Shown here one piece after another: positions 11,136-22,913 of a stretch of 64,000 nt of DNA. The number at the start of each line of letters is the position of its first letter. Positions within the stretch are counted from its first letter, which is position 1. The notes below the pieces were generated by a model, which made no database searches, was not told the DNA's origin, and was given only the letters and a program-made list of their open reading frames with translations. The stretch is from Scytalidium lignicola (lineage: Eukaryota; Ascomycota; Leotiomycetes): positions 1-64,000 of the forward strand of contig NCSJ02000102.1 of NCBI GenBank assembly GCA_002812745.2, given 5' to 3'. Both the position numbers and the translations under genes were made by a program.

Positions 11136-12295
11136 CCAGCAAGAGTAAGGGTTCCGGGGACGATGGGATTCCTAGGAAGGAAGGCGGCCTGGGAAGGCAG
11201 AACCCAGGAGTAGACGAGTCCTGGGACTACGATCCCAAGAGCTGCAGCTATACGGACGCACTTGTCTTCTCCGCATTCTTGGCTGCGGCTGCAGCTGCAG
11301 CTGCAAGCGATGGATCCACATAGTTCGAGGGATTAGAGGTGCAATTAATCCACCTCAGCGTCATATCAGAGAGTCTTTCGAGAGAACGCTTCAAATATTA
11401 CTACATAATGCTCAGAAAAAAGTGTTAAACTTCATAAACAACATTGTTCGAGATTACATGTAAAATTTAGAACTTTAACGCAACGCGTAGTCGATGAGGA
11501 ACGTGCTATTATTTCACAACTTGAGATCTCAGATCAGTCAATCAAGATATAAAAACAGTTTGTCTAACTGAAATGAGTAAATCCGGCGTGCTATGGGCAA
11601 CTAATTCGAAAAGGAGAAATGGCGATCATAATGCCTTTACGGCACACTGGCAGGAGCAACCTAATGTGGATGAGTTGTGAGGAATTGCGCTTTATCGGCA
11701 CTGAATTAGGCTAGCATAAGTGCTGAATGGGCGACAAATTTACCAGAAATAGGCATAGGTGCCGGTGCAGTTATACCGGCGAGTGCTCTTGATAATAGGT
11801 TCGATGTCCGTATTTGCGACAGTTATAATTTTCGAATAACCATAATTTTGGATAGACTGGGGATCTATTTTTCTGACTAGGAACAGTTGTCGGATCGCGC
11901 AGCTAGAAGGGAATATTATACTTGATATAATGGAAAATATATTTCTGAACCTCTGGTTTGACCCTGTGCTTATTCCTAAGGTGAGAAGTAGCTCGGGAGA
12001 GAGAAACAAAGAGTGCGAAGCCACATTTCGCGTAACAATAGATTAACTGATATGTCTCAAAAACAATATATAGCTGGTATTAAGCCAAGAATTCGTTGTA
12101 TATCAAGGATGCTATATCATGACCGAGGCCAAAATGCCTAAGCTAGAGCACTAGTTCACATAAAACATTAAAGTGAGTAGATTTACATGACGTACAAGAA
12201 CCCTTTCTACGGGATAACGCGCAATAGCTTCTGACTGACGTGAATTCAAAGTTTCTGACACACCTTAATTCGTTGCACAGGCCAGAAAATCGAAC
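11136..12295. other. Border of normal-composition sequence, no gene recognised
   Basis: Base composition turns abruptly GC-rich at about 11,135. The first 190 bp carry a short open frame (from about 11,140 to the stop at 11,323) ending in a run of eight Ala from a GCTGCA repeat. A second open stretch follows in another frame, ending 'LHNAQKKVLNFINNIVRDYM' at about 11,463. Neither resembles a family I know and no start or splice structure joins them. The minus-strand frame at 11740-12024 has no recognisable motif. This may be remains of a gene or of an element's flank. Confidence 0.4.
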
Positions 12296-12325
12296 CTACG
12301 ACGTAGGTTGGACGGTAATTTGTAC

Positions 12326-12412
<87 letters not shown>

Positions 12413-13999
12413 TGTTGCTGTTGTTGTTGTTGTAGTTGTTGAAGAAGGCACTGTTGTGCACATTCCAATCAAAGAAGGAACAGCATCAGAGCCAGTTTCA
12501 ATAGGTACAAGATTGGACCCGCAATTTGCAGCATTTGCAATTAGAACATTTCCATTATCCTGATCATAAACAACTAGAGATCATTAGACTGACTGGGTTA
12601 TATCGTATGGTGCAGCCACTTACCATAAGCACCGCGGAGGAACGTATCTCCAAGAACCCAAGTAACGTCATCTGGATCGTTCGCAGCAACACCGAGGACA
12701 CAGGTGTCTGAACCTGCATTCCAAATGAATTGGTGGTAGGGAACATTTATAACAGTATTCCCGAATCCAAAATCTACTGAACCAGATTCGCTGGCGGTAC
12801 TGCAAGGCACGGTATAGAGACCACCTCCGGCACTCTGGGCTCCTGGGAATTGTGCCACAATGGAATCAACGAGGTCTGCTGGAAGACGACTGAGAGTACC
12901 ACCACTATCGAAGAAGACAGCTTGGTTATATGTGGGGTTGGTGAGCATCTGCGATGTAGTTGTACCAGGCACTGTGATGCCTACGGAAGTCATATAGATC
13001 CAGTAACTAGAAATGTCAGTGTGTGTGAGATACTCAGAGGAGAATATATAACGAACCGCCAAAATCCATCAGGCGCATCGGTATATGGGATTATTGGACG
13101 CTTCTCTAGGTTACCAATATACTTGCCGGTATCAATGCCTCCGAAGATTATTGTCCCTAGGCAGATATGAGCTCACGTTGAGCGGGATCGAACGTACAAT
13201 ATAACAATATAATATTACATACCTTGAGAAGAATCAACAGAACCTAAAGCGAGACTAAAAGCACGACTCGCCACCGCGCCCTGTAAAAACATTTGATCGA
13301 GCACTGTGTAGTACCCCGTAACTTCGTAACCAGGGCCCACCCCCATCAGTCCCGTGTTAAAGGTGTCTGTGGCAATGCCATCGCCAAACTGCTGAGCAAG
13401 CAGGGATGCACCTACGGAAAATTAGTAAAGTCACACATTTGCCATTTCATCATCTATATTTGCCTGGGGAGGAATGGTAGAATGTGGGACTCAGATATTA
13501 ATATCAAGCTTACCTCCAATTACCATATTATCCAAGAAATATTCACCATAAACATTTCCTTGAGTATACGCAACAATCATCTGTTGTTCGGTATCCTGTG
13601 CTGTCGAAGAGAGAGTGGAGTCATAGATTGGAAAGTTCTCGCAAAGGGCTGGTGAGGACGCAGCAGAACAAGTTGGGTTTACCCATGTGTCCGAAGAACC
13701 GGTGTCAATAGCTACAGTCACCGGTTGTAGTGGTGTACCAATTTCGACTAAGAGGTGTAAGCAATATACTTTTTATATATAGCACATAAATACTTACAGC
13801 TTATGAGATATATCGTTCCCATCTGACTGTTTAGCAATGGGACATCATTTTGTCTCTTTAATAGAGAAACTTTGCTGTGAACTTTGTCAAGAGTGAGGCT
13901 AATTAAGCCTGGTGTTGCCGTAATATTTGGCCGTGGGAGGGCTACGGCAACAACATGTGCTATGAGCGAGAGTACTGTGAGTAGAAAGAGAGTGGACAT
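12296..13999 (-). CDS. Secreted A1 aspartic protease with poly-Thr tail
   Basis: Pepsin-family endopeptidase (A1), probably secreted or wall-associated. Six exons can be joined in frame: 13798-13999, 13514-13747, 13223-13411, 13057-13156, 12624-13006 and 12296-12573, giving about 461 residues. Residues 1-20 form a signal peptide (MSTLFLLTVLSLIAHVVAVA), followed by a short propeptide ending in Lys-Arg. The first catalytic motif is IDTGSSDTW (Asp about 82), the second FFDSGGT (Asp about 275), and RGAYVVYDQDNG is the conserved C-terminal block. After GMCTTVPSS the protein becomes almost pure Thr, encoded by an ACT repeat, and stops at 12296 after VQITVQPTS. No hydrophobic GPI signal follows, unlike many OPSB/yapsin-like relatives with Ser/Thr tails. 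An upstream in-frame ATG at 14026 exists, but the 13999 start gives the better signal peptide. Confidence 0.88.
12326..12412 (+). repeat. AGT/ACT trinucleotide microsatellite inside protease tail
   Basis: About 28 nearly perfect AGT units on the plus strand (ACT in the protease's sense strand), continued by interrupted GTT units to about 12,440. It encodes the poly-Thr tail of the minus-strand aspartic protease. Length is likely variable between isolates. Confidence 0.95.
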
Positions 14000-15349
14000 T
14001 TTGATAATGATCCGGCAATGATACAACCAATCAGTGTGGATATTGTATATGACAGGTAGATAAAACGAGAGAATAATGAAGAAAATAGAACATAAAAGAC
14101 CAGTGCCGGCATGAAGAACATATATGATGGGTAGACCACCTCTAGAGTAGACTCAAGAGAGGGCATGGCTAATTTTCAGCCACAAATTATAAGATTGGCC
14201 GGCATCACGACACAAAGAATATAATGAAGGTTCTCCCGTACTGAGAAGCAAATATCTTGTAGAAGCAACACAGAACTTCGGATGAAGCATACGAGGAGGC
14301 GTCCACCATGATGCTTGGCTGGTAGGAAGTTCCTCGACCTGTATATGCAGCAGTACAGAAATCCCATGCCTTGGCAATATGTCAAGACGTAACCCCTCTT
14401 TGTGAATGTCTTAATTTGTCATAAGACAAGGCTAAACTTTTTGTCAAGATCTTAAAGTACGTTTTGTTAACTCCTAACAAGGATGATATGCCGAGCATGA
14501 ATTGCTGCAGAAGAACATGGTCTGATAAATGGACAAAAGCAACAATCCTAGAAATCCATTGAAAATAATGCCAAAACTAAATGAGATCTGAGTTACTTCA
14601 CCTTCCCTTCACTGTAGATGTGAGTGCATGCATTATAGATGACCGGCGAAGAGGGGATCATAACCATTACAGCCGAATCGACTGTGGTCATACATGTCTC
14701 ACAGAAACTTGCCTCCGCAAGTACAAAGAAATGCACACTTAGAATAGACATCGGATGATCAGAGTAACTCTTAACATTGGACTACCTCGGCCTCGAAGTC
14801 TTGTCCTTTGGTCTAGATTTACGAGAAGCGGGATAGCACACCACACAGCGCCAATACGGAAGAAGCGGCGACCCCTTACCTATATGCGAACTCCAGGCAC
14901 CAATTCGGAACTACATCCGCGAATTGATCGATCTCCCTAGGGCTTCGGCATTGCGTCAGTTAAAGTCTGGAGAAATCGCGATGTTGAGGTGTCCCTCACT
15001 GCCAAGTTGACTTGGCATCTTGGGGTTGGCCGTATCTGGCAAGCGAAGGCGCCCAGCTGAAAATACAACTATTGATTAAGCACTTGCAGGTACGATAGCA
15101 AGCGACAAAGGTTAGTGGTGGGATTATGTCATGGAATTTGAAAAGCCCGATGTAAAATTAGGTCCTATTCCCTAATTCCTATTAGTAGAGAACCTCATCA
15201 CGTAACCTTGTAGCCGGCTTCAAAGCAAAACCTCAGAGCTGGTTTTGGAGATATCAAAACCGCTTGAAAGAACACACGGAAAGCCGCTAACTCTATCGAC
15301 TTTAATTGGCACATTATTGAACAATCTTAGAAAGCGTGGTCTAGGCTCT
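14000..15349. other. Intergenic, nothing recognised
   Basis: Upstream region of the aspartic protease and downstream region of the ETR1 gene. Small open frames exist (for example 14153-14377 on the minus strand and 14755-14940 on the plus strand), but none has a motif I recognise or a joinable exon partner. The GC-richer part around 14,760-14,950 is the most coding-like, but I could not identify it. Confidence 0.5.
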
Positions 15350-16654
15350 TTAAGTGTCACCGTACACAAAAACGCTTTTGCCAACCCTGAACCCCTCTAA
15401 CGTGCCTTGTACAGCCTCCTTTAACTTTGTTTCCTCGGTCTCCCAGTCCCATCTTAGCTCCTGAACAGGTACATCTTTGAATACGTTATCTCTAGTGAGG
15501 TCTAGGATTTCATCCACGGTTTTCTTCTTCTCGGCCGGGTGAGCGTCGCTCCACCGACTTACCCAGAACCCACTGAACTTGATATTTTTGAAGATCAGCA
15601 ATCCATTAGGCAATTGCAATGGCTGTTTTGACATTGCTCCATAAGTTACCAGGTGTCCAGAACTTGACAGACATTTTACCAGTGCTGAGGTCGCCTTGCC
15701 GCCGACGCAGTTGAGACCCACTTTCACTGGCACTCTCCCACCGTTTGTCCACTCTTTAACTTGCTCGACGAATCCCTTTCCCATGAGCTCACTCTCCGTG
15801 ACAACTTTCGTAGCCCCAAGCGCATATAATTCATTCTTCATTGTCTCTGTCTCTTCAGTTGTTGGCCGCTCCCGAATAACATTGATCGAATTCAGGCCCC
15901 ATAGTTTGCCCAATTGAATTGCTGCCCTCCCAACACCACTATTTGCTCCATTCTGTATGAACCACTCTCCATCACTCATTTGTTCGAAATCTTTCAACAT
16001 TCGATATGCTGTGCAGGGATTAACCGATACAGTTCCAACTTGAATTGGGTTCAAGCCATCTTTATTGTCGATTCTGAAAATATCTTTTTCTTCTGCTAAC
16101 AAATGAGTTCTCCATGTTCCGAATCCTGTATTCTTCATGATCACCCAGTCTCCTTTGGAAACCGACTTTACGGATGATCCCACAGAGGTAACTTCAAAGG
16201 AGCCTTCATTCCCTGCTACAGCACTGGGTACCGCAGTTCCCAGGAGATTTGTGAATGGTGGTTTAGAAGGATAAACGCCTTGAATCTGATTCACATCGGC
16301 GGGGTTAATTGGAGTAGCAAGCGTGCGAAGGAGAACAGAATTGGGCGACAGAGATGGCGATATCGAATGTGTGTGGAGGCTACGTATCAATTAGTTTCTG
16401 AAATATCTAGACTTGCAAGGAGAATGGCTGTCTAGCCAGTATCATCAATTGATAGCATGATTCGTTGGAGAAACTTACGAAAGCACATCTGCAGGTTCAC
16501 CATATTTCGAGTATACAAGGGCCTTAGTTTGTGTATAACCATAAGGACCTGATTTATATCTGCGACAAGTCAATGGAGCGATCCGAGCTCTCAATGAACG
16601 TGGTAGAGCTGAACTGGAGCTCTCCAATGCCTTAAAGGTACGTGGCACGATCAT
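15350..16654 (-). CDS. ETR1: Mitochondrial trans-2-enoyl-CoA/ACP reductase
   Basis: NADPH-dependent enoyl thioester reductase of mitochondrial type II fatty acid synthesis (MECR/Etr1, MDR superfamily), which feeds lipoate formation and respiratory competence. Exons 16479-16654 and 15350-16379 join in frame to about 401 residues; the intron is 99 bp. The N-terminus is basic and Ser-rich (MIVPRTFKALESSSSALPRS, later RRYKSG), as in a mitochondrial presequence. TKALVYSKYGEP and PINPADVNQIQGVYPSKPPF are Etr1 signatures, the latter holding the catalytic Tyr. NGANSGVGRAAIQLGK is the nucleotide-binding motif, followed by NCVGGKAT and GFWVSRW. An in-frame ATG at 16714 would add 20 residues; the 16654 ATG gives the more typical presequence. 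Length is normal for the family. Confidence 0.92.
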
Positions 16655-17549
16655 TTTTATGCTGTATGTATGTCGTTGTTGGAGGATTGAAGATAAAGTG
16701 AGGGTGTGATCCAAAGTCCTGCTATGACGNTTTTCGGGTCATAGCTGAGCCGAGGATAATAAATCTCCGATATGGCTGGCCCCCGAAAGGCCTAAGCGTC
16801 ACTTATTTAGCCCACAGACGGCGAAAAGGTCTAGAAGAATAGTGGTAAATTAAGTGATTTTTTAAAATATTAGATATTTTACAATAGTATATTATGATTC
16901 CTGATAGACTTATAACGAACGCGCAATTATAAGCAGGCAAATAGGTAGATAACTAAGCCCCCTTTTCACCAAACCAATCTCTCAAAACCTAAATATTCTC
17001 CCAAATCTCCGTTGTAAACTTACACAATAAATAGAACAATTGAATCTGACATGCCAAAGTGCGGGTATCAATTTTTAATTGATAGCTCTACCAGCCTACG
17101 CCAGGCATCTGTCCGATGCTAGTAGGGAGGTTGGTATCTCTTGCAGCAACACCTACACCATGAAGATCCCAATAAAGTAAAACTTCATGTGAAAAAACAG
17201 TCCTGAACCAATCCTCTTGGTTAAAGGTAAATGGCCCGAAAATGAAGGATCTCAAGGATATGCATGTAGTGAAATGAAACAAAATAAGCCCCAATCCGAA
17301 AGTTTGGAAATATAAACATCCAGCCTAAATAAAAGAAAACCACCCAGGATGTTAGAAGAATACAACATAAGCGCCAAAGGAAAAACATTGTAATGAATGA
17401 AGTAAAGACATTGCTCATGTTGCCGGACTGGGTATCTCGATAACCACGTTCATAGCCACTATTGCTCCTGCCTATCCAACTCTGACGTTCAGTTAACGTC
17501 AAATACCAAGATCGAACCAAAATATTATAGGGGTATATTGCCGATGTCG
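16655..17549. other. Intergenic between ETR1 and hypothetical gene
   Basis: The 5' flank of ETR1 and the 3' flank of the next gene, which both lie on the minus strand. The stretch 16,850-17,050 is AT-rich. The minus-strand frame 17221-17553 encodes a hydrophobic peptide but starts immediately after the preceding gene's stop and has no known motif; I take it as 3' untranslated sequence. Confidence 0.5.
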
Positions 17550-18179
17550 TCACTTGATATTTTTGAATAAATCATCCCCTCCGAGACTGCCGCCGTCGCT
17601 GCCATCTATCTTAGCCTTTAGTTGACTCAACTCAGGTAATTTAGGAGGCGGTGGTCCTTTCTGTATGGGTGCCTTTTTCTCATTGAAAGGCTCGTCTTCG
17701 TAAACAACACTCGCTCGACTGCCACCAAGCCTCTTGAACCAATTCCCGCTCTTCTTCCTGGTTAAACTCGGTCTCGTGCTCGCATAACTCATTGCACTTT
17801 CCGGTCTCTGAAATCCACCAGGCGATAAATTCTCGCTCGAACCATTCGTCTCATCATAATTTGAGTTGAGCGATTTCCTCGACAGGAATCTTCGGATGCT
17901 GCTTGCTCGTTTAGACGATGCGGGACTGAGAGGGCCATCAGCGGAACCTAATCTTCCACGACCATTGTATGTGCCATTCGTAGGCGCCGCTAGTGGATGC
18001 TCATCATATATTGGCGTAGAGGGTTCTTCTGTGGTTTCGATTTTTGGTAGAGCCGGAGCTCGCTCTTCGACAGGCGATTCCGGGGGAGGTGGGATGTCGG
18101 TCCCTTCAGTGAGGGAATAATTCACCGGTGATAGAACGGGCAGCTCGAAGCGCCCATTGGATTTTCCGTCAACAGGCAT
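17550..18179 (-). CDS. Conserved-looking Ser/Pro-rich basic protein
   Basis: I do not recognise a defined domain. From the Met at 18179 the product has 209 residues; an upstream in-frame Met at 18248 would give 232. The later start is preferred because MPVDGKSNGRFELPVLSPVN looks like a natural N-terminus. Visible features: a Pro-rich acidic segment (IPPPPESPVEERAPALP), a basic Ser-rich middle (SSKRASSIRRFLSRKSLN), a second Arg/Lys patch (SLTRKKSGNWFKRLGG) and a C-terminus with GPPPPKLPELSQLKAKIDG. The two basic Ser-rich patches (R-R-x-x-S-R-K-S type) look like kinase target sites. The composition suggests a disordered, phosphorylated regulatory protein. Single exon; real coding is likely, function unknown. 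Confidence 0.7.
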   Translation of the reverse strand: MPVDGKSNGRFELPVLSPVNYSLTEGTDIPPPPESPVEERAPALPKIETTEEPSTPIYDEHPLAAPTNGTYNGRGRLGSADGPLSPASSKRASSIRRFLSRKSLNSNYDETNGSSENLSPGGFQRPESAMSYASTRPSLTRKKSGNWFKRLGGSRASVVYEDEPFNEKKAPIQKGPPPPKLPELSQLKAKIDGSDGGSLGGDDLFKNIK

Positions 18180-19562
18180 TTGAAAATTCGTCGACCTTGG
18201 AGGCAAATGCTCGTATACACAGGACTTGTTTCTGTGTGAAAGCCTCAAGATGCTTTATTAATGATTGCTCAACTTTGGGGTCACTTGGCTCGTGCACAAA
18301 ACTGATTTCCTATTTTGGAATTCTACGAAATGCGTCCCCTGGTTTTTAAGTTAGACTCGCTAGACTGTGGAGTGAAACTAGCATCTCAGGGGTCGGGACA
18401 TAATGGTGATACTTGCTTGTCACTTTGTCACCTGTAACCTGTCACTCGTGCATCGTGACACAACAGGGAAGCAAACAAGCNAAACGCGGTCTTGCCTTGA
18501 CCCCTATCCTAACACACTTATCTTATCGTGCTTATCCAACCATTGTACTGTACTGTATTGAAGAAACGAGTTTCACTTCTAATCAGAATGCATGAGTGAC
18601 GTAAGGCTTTCTAAGCCAACGCCTTAGAAGCAGGAAGAGCTTCTAGATGTACGAGTTAGTATGGCAAAAATATGCGGCTATGCTATGGAGTAATTAAATA
18701 ATACTTGAATCATATACGCCATATAAAACGAAAGCGAGCTGGTTCTTTGAAATACAACATCTTATTCAATTTTCAAATACAGCTATTCATTGGTAAAAAA
18801 AACGCTTCATGTCTGTAGGTACATGAACGGGCAAGGCGGAATTAACAATTAACCCTGTCCCCTTCATATAAATCACATCACTTAGGTTTGTAATTAGCAC
18901 GTTACAAGTGTATGTGTAGTCTACTGTAACTCAGGACTGCAAGGAACCGTTGCTCATTAGGCCACACATCTTCAAAAGGAAGCACGGAACGCCAACCTGC
19001 GGGGTGCTGCACAAGATGTCCAAAATCAGGATAAGAAATCCCCCGGCTTTCCTGGCAGGCATAACTTTGAATAACATTGTCTTAGACACGTTACTAGTTT
19101 CATCCGACGCCGCATATTGTTCTGGATACCAAAACACATCTATACAAAATGATAAAAATTGGAAATAGGATATTACCAATGGTGTGAAGTAATGACTATA
19201 GGAGAAATAATTGAGGGTTATTTTAATTTAGGGGTTCACTTTCTACTGGAATGTGATTTTGTAGCGCAGGAACCGAAATCTGACAAACGTCTCAGATTAA
19301 TTATATAGTTGAACACGGGTTCAACTATTTTCGTATTAATGTTATCAAGGTAGTCTTCTGTAGGTATATAAAATTTTTAGCTGATAACTTCATAATCCAG
19401 TGTAGCCGTTTATTCAAAACGCCCTCTCATTAGCGTGAGTCATTCGCCGATTCTAGAATAGATGCCTAAGTATTAAATGCACTTGTATTTTATCTCATAT
19501 CACTTCAATAATTTGCAATCCATAGAGTTGCAATTCCAATTAATACCCAGATTATTTAGAAA
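18180..19562. other. Intergenic, possible decayed coding fragment
   Basis: Shared upstream region of two divergent genes. A minus-strand frame at 18931-19179 has a fairly coding-like composition (middle part ETSNVSKTMLFKVMPARKAGG) but lacks partners and any motif I can name; it may be a gene fragment. The last 200 bp before 19,563 are probably the methyltransferase promoter and leader. One N lies at 18481. Confidence 0.45.
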
Positions 19563-20398
19563 ATGGCAGCTCCACGCCCAATTGAGTCCGTATCAACCCT
19601 AGAGTTGTATGAACGCTGGGCACAGGTATACTTACTCAGCCCTTATATGTGATTGGATATATCTAACATCAAATGTAGGTCTACGACATTGATGGCAATA
19701 TTCTCCAAGCCGTCGATGACCTTTATTTTACGGAACTTCTGGAGGAAGCGTTTCATCTACGTAATAAGTCGGATCAATTGACTATATTTGAGCTTGGATG
19801 TGGAACAGGTCGCAACACAGCCAAGCTGTTAGATACTAAATTTGCTAGCCAGATCTCCAATATTTATGCTGTTGATTTCTCATCTGCTATGCTTTCCGCG
19901 GCGAAAGAACGATGTAATATGGCGCTTGGGAAATTGGATCCAAGGCTCCGACCGTCCATTGAATTCTACCAATATGATGCTCTATCTCCTAGATCACTAC
20001 CATTGGCCGAAAATATTGATATCGTTGTTTCAACTTTGGTGCTGGAGCACCTTCCTCTTGATGTGTTCTTCGACAGGGTCAAAGGATTCCTGAGAAAAGA
20101 CGGGAAAGGTGTTCTTTTACTTACTAATATGCACCCTGACATGGGCAAGAGAAGCCAAGCAGGGTTTCTGGACGAGAAAAGTGGGCAAAAGATTCAGGGG
20201 ACTAGTTATGCACATGAGATTCGAGAAGTGGTTGGTGCTGGTAAGAAGTTTGGATTTGAGTTATGTGGTGAAGTGAAAGAGAGAGCAGTGGCAGCAGATG
20301 ATGTTGGAGAAGGCAAGATACTAGGACGTAGAGGACACAAGTGGATCGGTTGGAATGTTTGGTTTTCATGTCATATGCGATTGAAGGAAGAAGCTTGA
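19563..20398 (+). CDS. SAM-dependent class I methyltransferase
   Basis: Small-molecule-type methyltransferase; substrate unknown. Exons 19563-19625 and 19679-20398, separated by a 53-bp intron, give about 260 residues starting MAAPRPIESVSTLELYERWA. Motif I is FELGCGTGRNTAKL (SAM-binding Gly-rich loop), with the acidic end of strand 2 in IYAVDFSSAM. QYDALSPRSLP is the motif II region, and IDIVVSTLVLEHLPLDVFF is the post-II segment with the typical 'LEHL' helix. The C-terminal half contains LLTNMHPDMG and ends in a region rich in Lys/Glu. No signal peptide or membrane segment, so cytosolic. Related fungal proteins are annotated only as methyltransferase-domain proteins. It stands alone, so context does not help. 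Confidence 0.85.
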
Positions 20399-21081
20399 CA
20401 TTAAATATAGCCTCACCCTATGGATTATAGTACAACAACATAAGCTACCTTACTTTATCTTAAAAAGCCTAATCGGCAGAACTATCATCTTTGCTTTTCT
20501 GCCTTGAAATATTGTTTCTTAACCTTTCTTTAAGTCTAGAACACAGTGACCAATATGTGCAAAGGTAGAATTATTCGGTTTTGTAATAAAGAGAAGCTTT
20601 AAGCCATCCAGTTCTCACAGATTTCAATCTAGACTTCGTCGGGGTACAAGTCAAAAGCTAAGCTTTAACTCCCTGCGAATGTCTCTCTTTGCTCATCTTC
20701 CCCCGACTTGACCTTGATTATGACGCCTTCTGATATCAGAGATCGTAGCCTGACGTCTTGTCTTGAGAGCAGGCTTGAATACCTTGTCTGTGGCGTCCGT
20801 TTATGTCTTTTAGTTTGGCGTTGCAAAACAAGTATTTGCACTAGCAAAGCACATATCAAAGGGTCGGACTAGACAAGGAGTGAAGTTTGGATTGGTAAAT
20901 GAAACCATGGTCTATCATGTCCAACTTTCACAAGGCTCCTAGATGAGAGCGTAGTGCAGAATAATGGTATTGGATTTAGAATGCCCTAGAGGGTTTCGTA
21001 TATGGCGTACTGGCTCTTGTCAGAAAACCGGGTGAGTATGATCAATAGCTGTTAGAGTCTCTAGAAACGAGTGAAGACTTT
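20399..21081. other. Convergent 3' region, no gene seen
   Basis: Lies between the 3' ends of the methyltransferase (plus strand) and GatA (minus strand). Only short frames without motifs are present (for example 20665-20859 on the minus strand). Confidence 0.6.
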
Positions 21082-22913
21082 TCATGGTTCCGTCGGTTCA
21101 ACAGGCTCATAAGCTGGACTATCTAGTGCTTGCTCCCATTCCTCTAATGCCCCGTTGAATATAGTCTCAGGTGCAGTAGATTGACTAACAAAGTACTTGT
21201 TGATTGAGAAATTGGAACCTGATTCCTTTTTCTCAGATGAAATTTCCCTTTTAGGTGACCTGAGGCTTTCAAGATGTCTAGCAACACCCAGTACTCTGAA
21301 ATCATCAGAATACTGTCCAATAATTTGTATACCAACAGAAGCCGGTGTGTTCGACTGCTTATACTTTTCAGGAATCTCAAAAGGGATGCTGATCGCTGGC
21401 AGACCTGCTAAGCTGGCGGGTACAGTAAATACGTCATTCATGTACGCATCAACAGGTTCCTGCTTGCTGATATCTTCCAGCTTAGGTGCCGTTGTGGGTG
21501 CCGTTGGGCAGACTATCAAATCTACTTGAGCAGGGCCCAACTTTGATTCAAGCTGAATCGACTCGTCAACTTCACTAAGATCAAACTGTTGGAGTGGCCT
21601 AAGTGGATTGGGTAGCGCAAAAACTCGGTCAAAATCGCGCTGCACCAGCCTCCGGACCTTTTGTGCTTTGATGAAGTAGTTGTCAATCGCCTCGGAACTG
21701 AGAGTGTAGGAACCAAGTAGAATTCGTCTCTTGACTTCATCACCAAATCCTTGAGCCCTCGTATTTGAGTATAAGACATCTCCGGCTCCATCGCTTGCGT
21801 TTCCCCGAGTACCATACCTCACGCCATCATATTTGGATAAGTTAGAGGCGGCTTCAGCAGGAGCAAGGACATAGTAAGCGGACAGGGCATGTTTCGTTGA
21901 TGGAAGGGAAACAGGCACGATTTTATAACCGTTTTCCTGAAGCATATTGAGCACGTTTTGCCAAACCAGACGTACGACCGGATCTAATTCTGCGATGTTA
22001 TATTCGAGTGGCACGCCTATCCTCAATCGTCTGCTGATTTTATGTTGGCGCCGGTGTCGCCTCATGCGTTCCCGGCTATCTTTGCTGACTGAAGTAGGAT
22101 CACATGTGTCGTGCTGCAGAGAATTATAGAAGATGTTTTGCGCTGCGAAGGCAGATTTCGCCAGTACCCCTACGGTATCCAAGGAATTTGCATATGGCAC
22201 CACTCCCCAACGAGATATGAAACCATATGATGGTTTAAACCCAACAATCCCAGTGTAAGCTGCTGGAAGCCTTACTGAACCACCGGTATCTGTCCCTAAC
22301 GCTGAATAGCTAAGTTTGGCTGCAACAGCCACCGCACTCCCACCTGAACTTCCTCCTGCAGAGTACTGCTCAAATGGTGGTTTATTATGAACGGGCCCAA
22401 AAAAGGAATTCGTAGAATGCGAGCCCATTCCAAACTCATCTAAGTTGGTCTTACCGACAGGCATAAGGGTCTTGTCGCGCAACACCCTCACTACCGTGGC
22501 ATCAAATGGACTCTGGTATTCTTGAAGGATCCCGGATCCACATGTTGTCGGCTGGTCTCTGGTAGATATGTTGTCCTTGATGGCTATATAGCGAGTACTT
22601 CTGAGGCGAGATTCCCACTCTAGAGAAACTTTAGCAGTATACACCATAGCAGAGGACATAATATGACAGGCAGACCTTCAGGAACGGCTGGCAGCTCGGA
22701 TTTTTTTGGGATGAGAGTCTCATCGCCCTTGGAGATGAAAGCATTTAAATTCTCCTGAATTCTCTGTTTCAGAAGTAATGCCCGGACAGCTTTGCTTGAA
22801 TGATGGATCTTAATTGGAGTGAATTTCTCCATTGGTGGACAATGTGGTTGAGGTTCGAGGTTTAGACGGAAGTTTATTCCCATACGAGCGAGCAATTGGA
22901 GTATCCCCGGCAA
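21082..22913 (-). CDS. HER2: Mitochondrial Glu-tRNA(Gln) amidotransferase subunit A
   Basis: GatA subunit: releases ammonia from glutamine for converting Glu-tRNA(Gln) to Gln-tRNA(Gln) in mitochondria, acting with GatB and GatF partners. Exons 22676-22913 and 21082-22619 join through a 56-bp intron to about 591 residues. The amidase-signature triad is visible: Lys in YIAIKDNIS (about 94), cis-Ser in [17 protein letters not shown] (about 170) and the nucleophile Ser in [25 protein letters not shown] (about 194). [24 protein letters not shown] is the conserved C-terminal block. LNAFIS near residue 55 matches the usual N-terminal part. The true start is uncertain: Mets at 22913, 22883 and 22832 are in frame, and none gives an obvious presequence, so a further upstream exon is possible. 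Confidence 0.9.

Noticed and set aside
12240..12563. Open frames encoding poly-Val, poly-Tyr and poly-Leu
   Set aside because: They are other-frame readings of the trinucleotide microsatellite; only the minus-strand Thr frame is joined to a real gene.
17221..17553. 110-residue hydrophobic minus-strand frame
   Set aside because: Begins right after the stop of the gene at 17550, has no motif and is better explained as 3' untranslated sequence.
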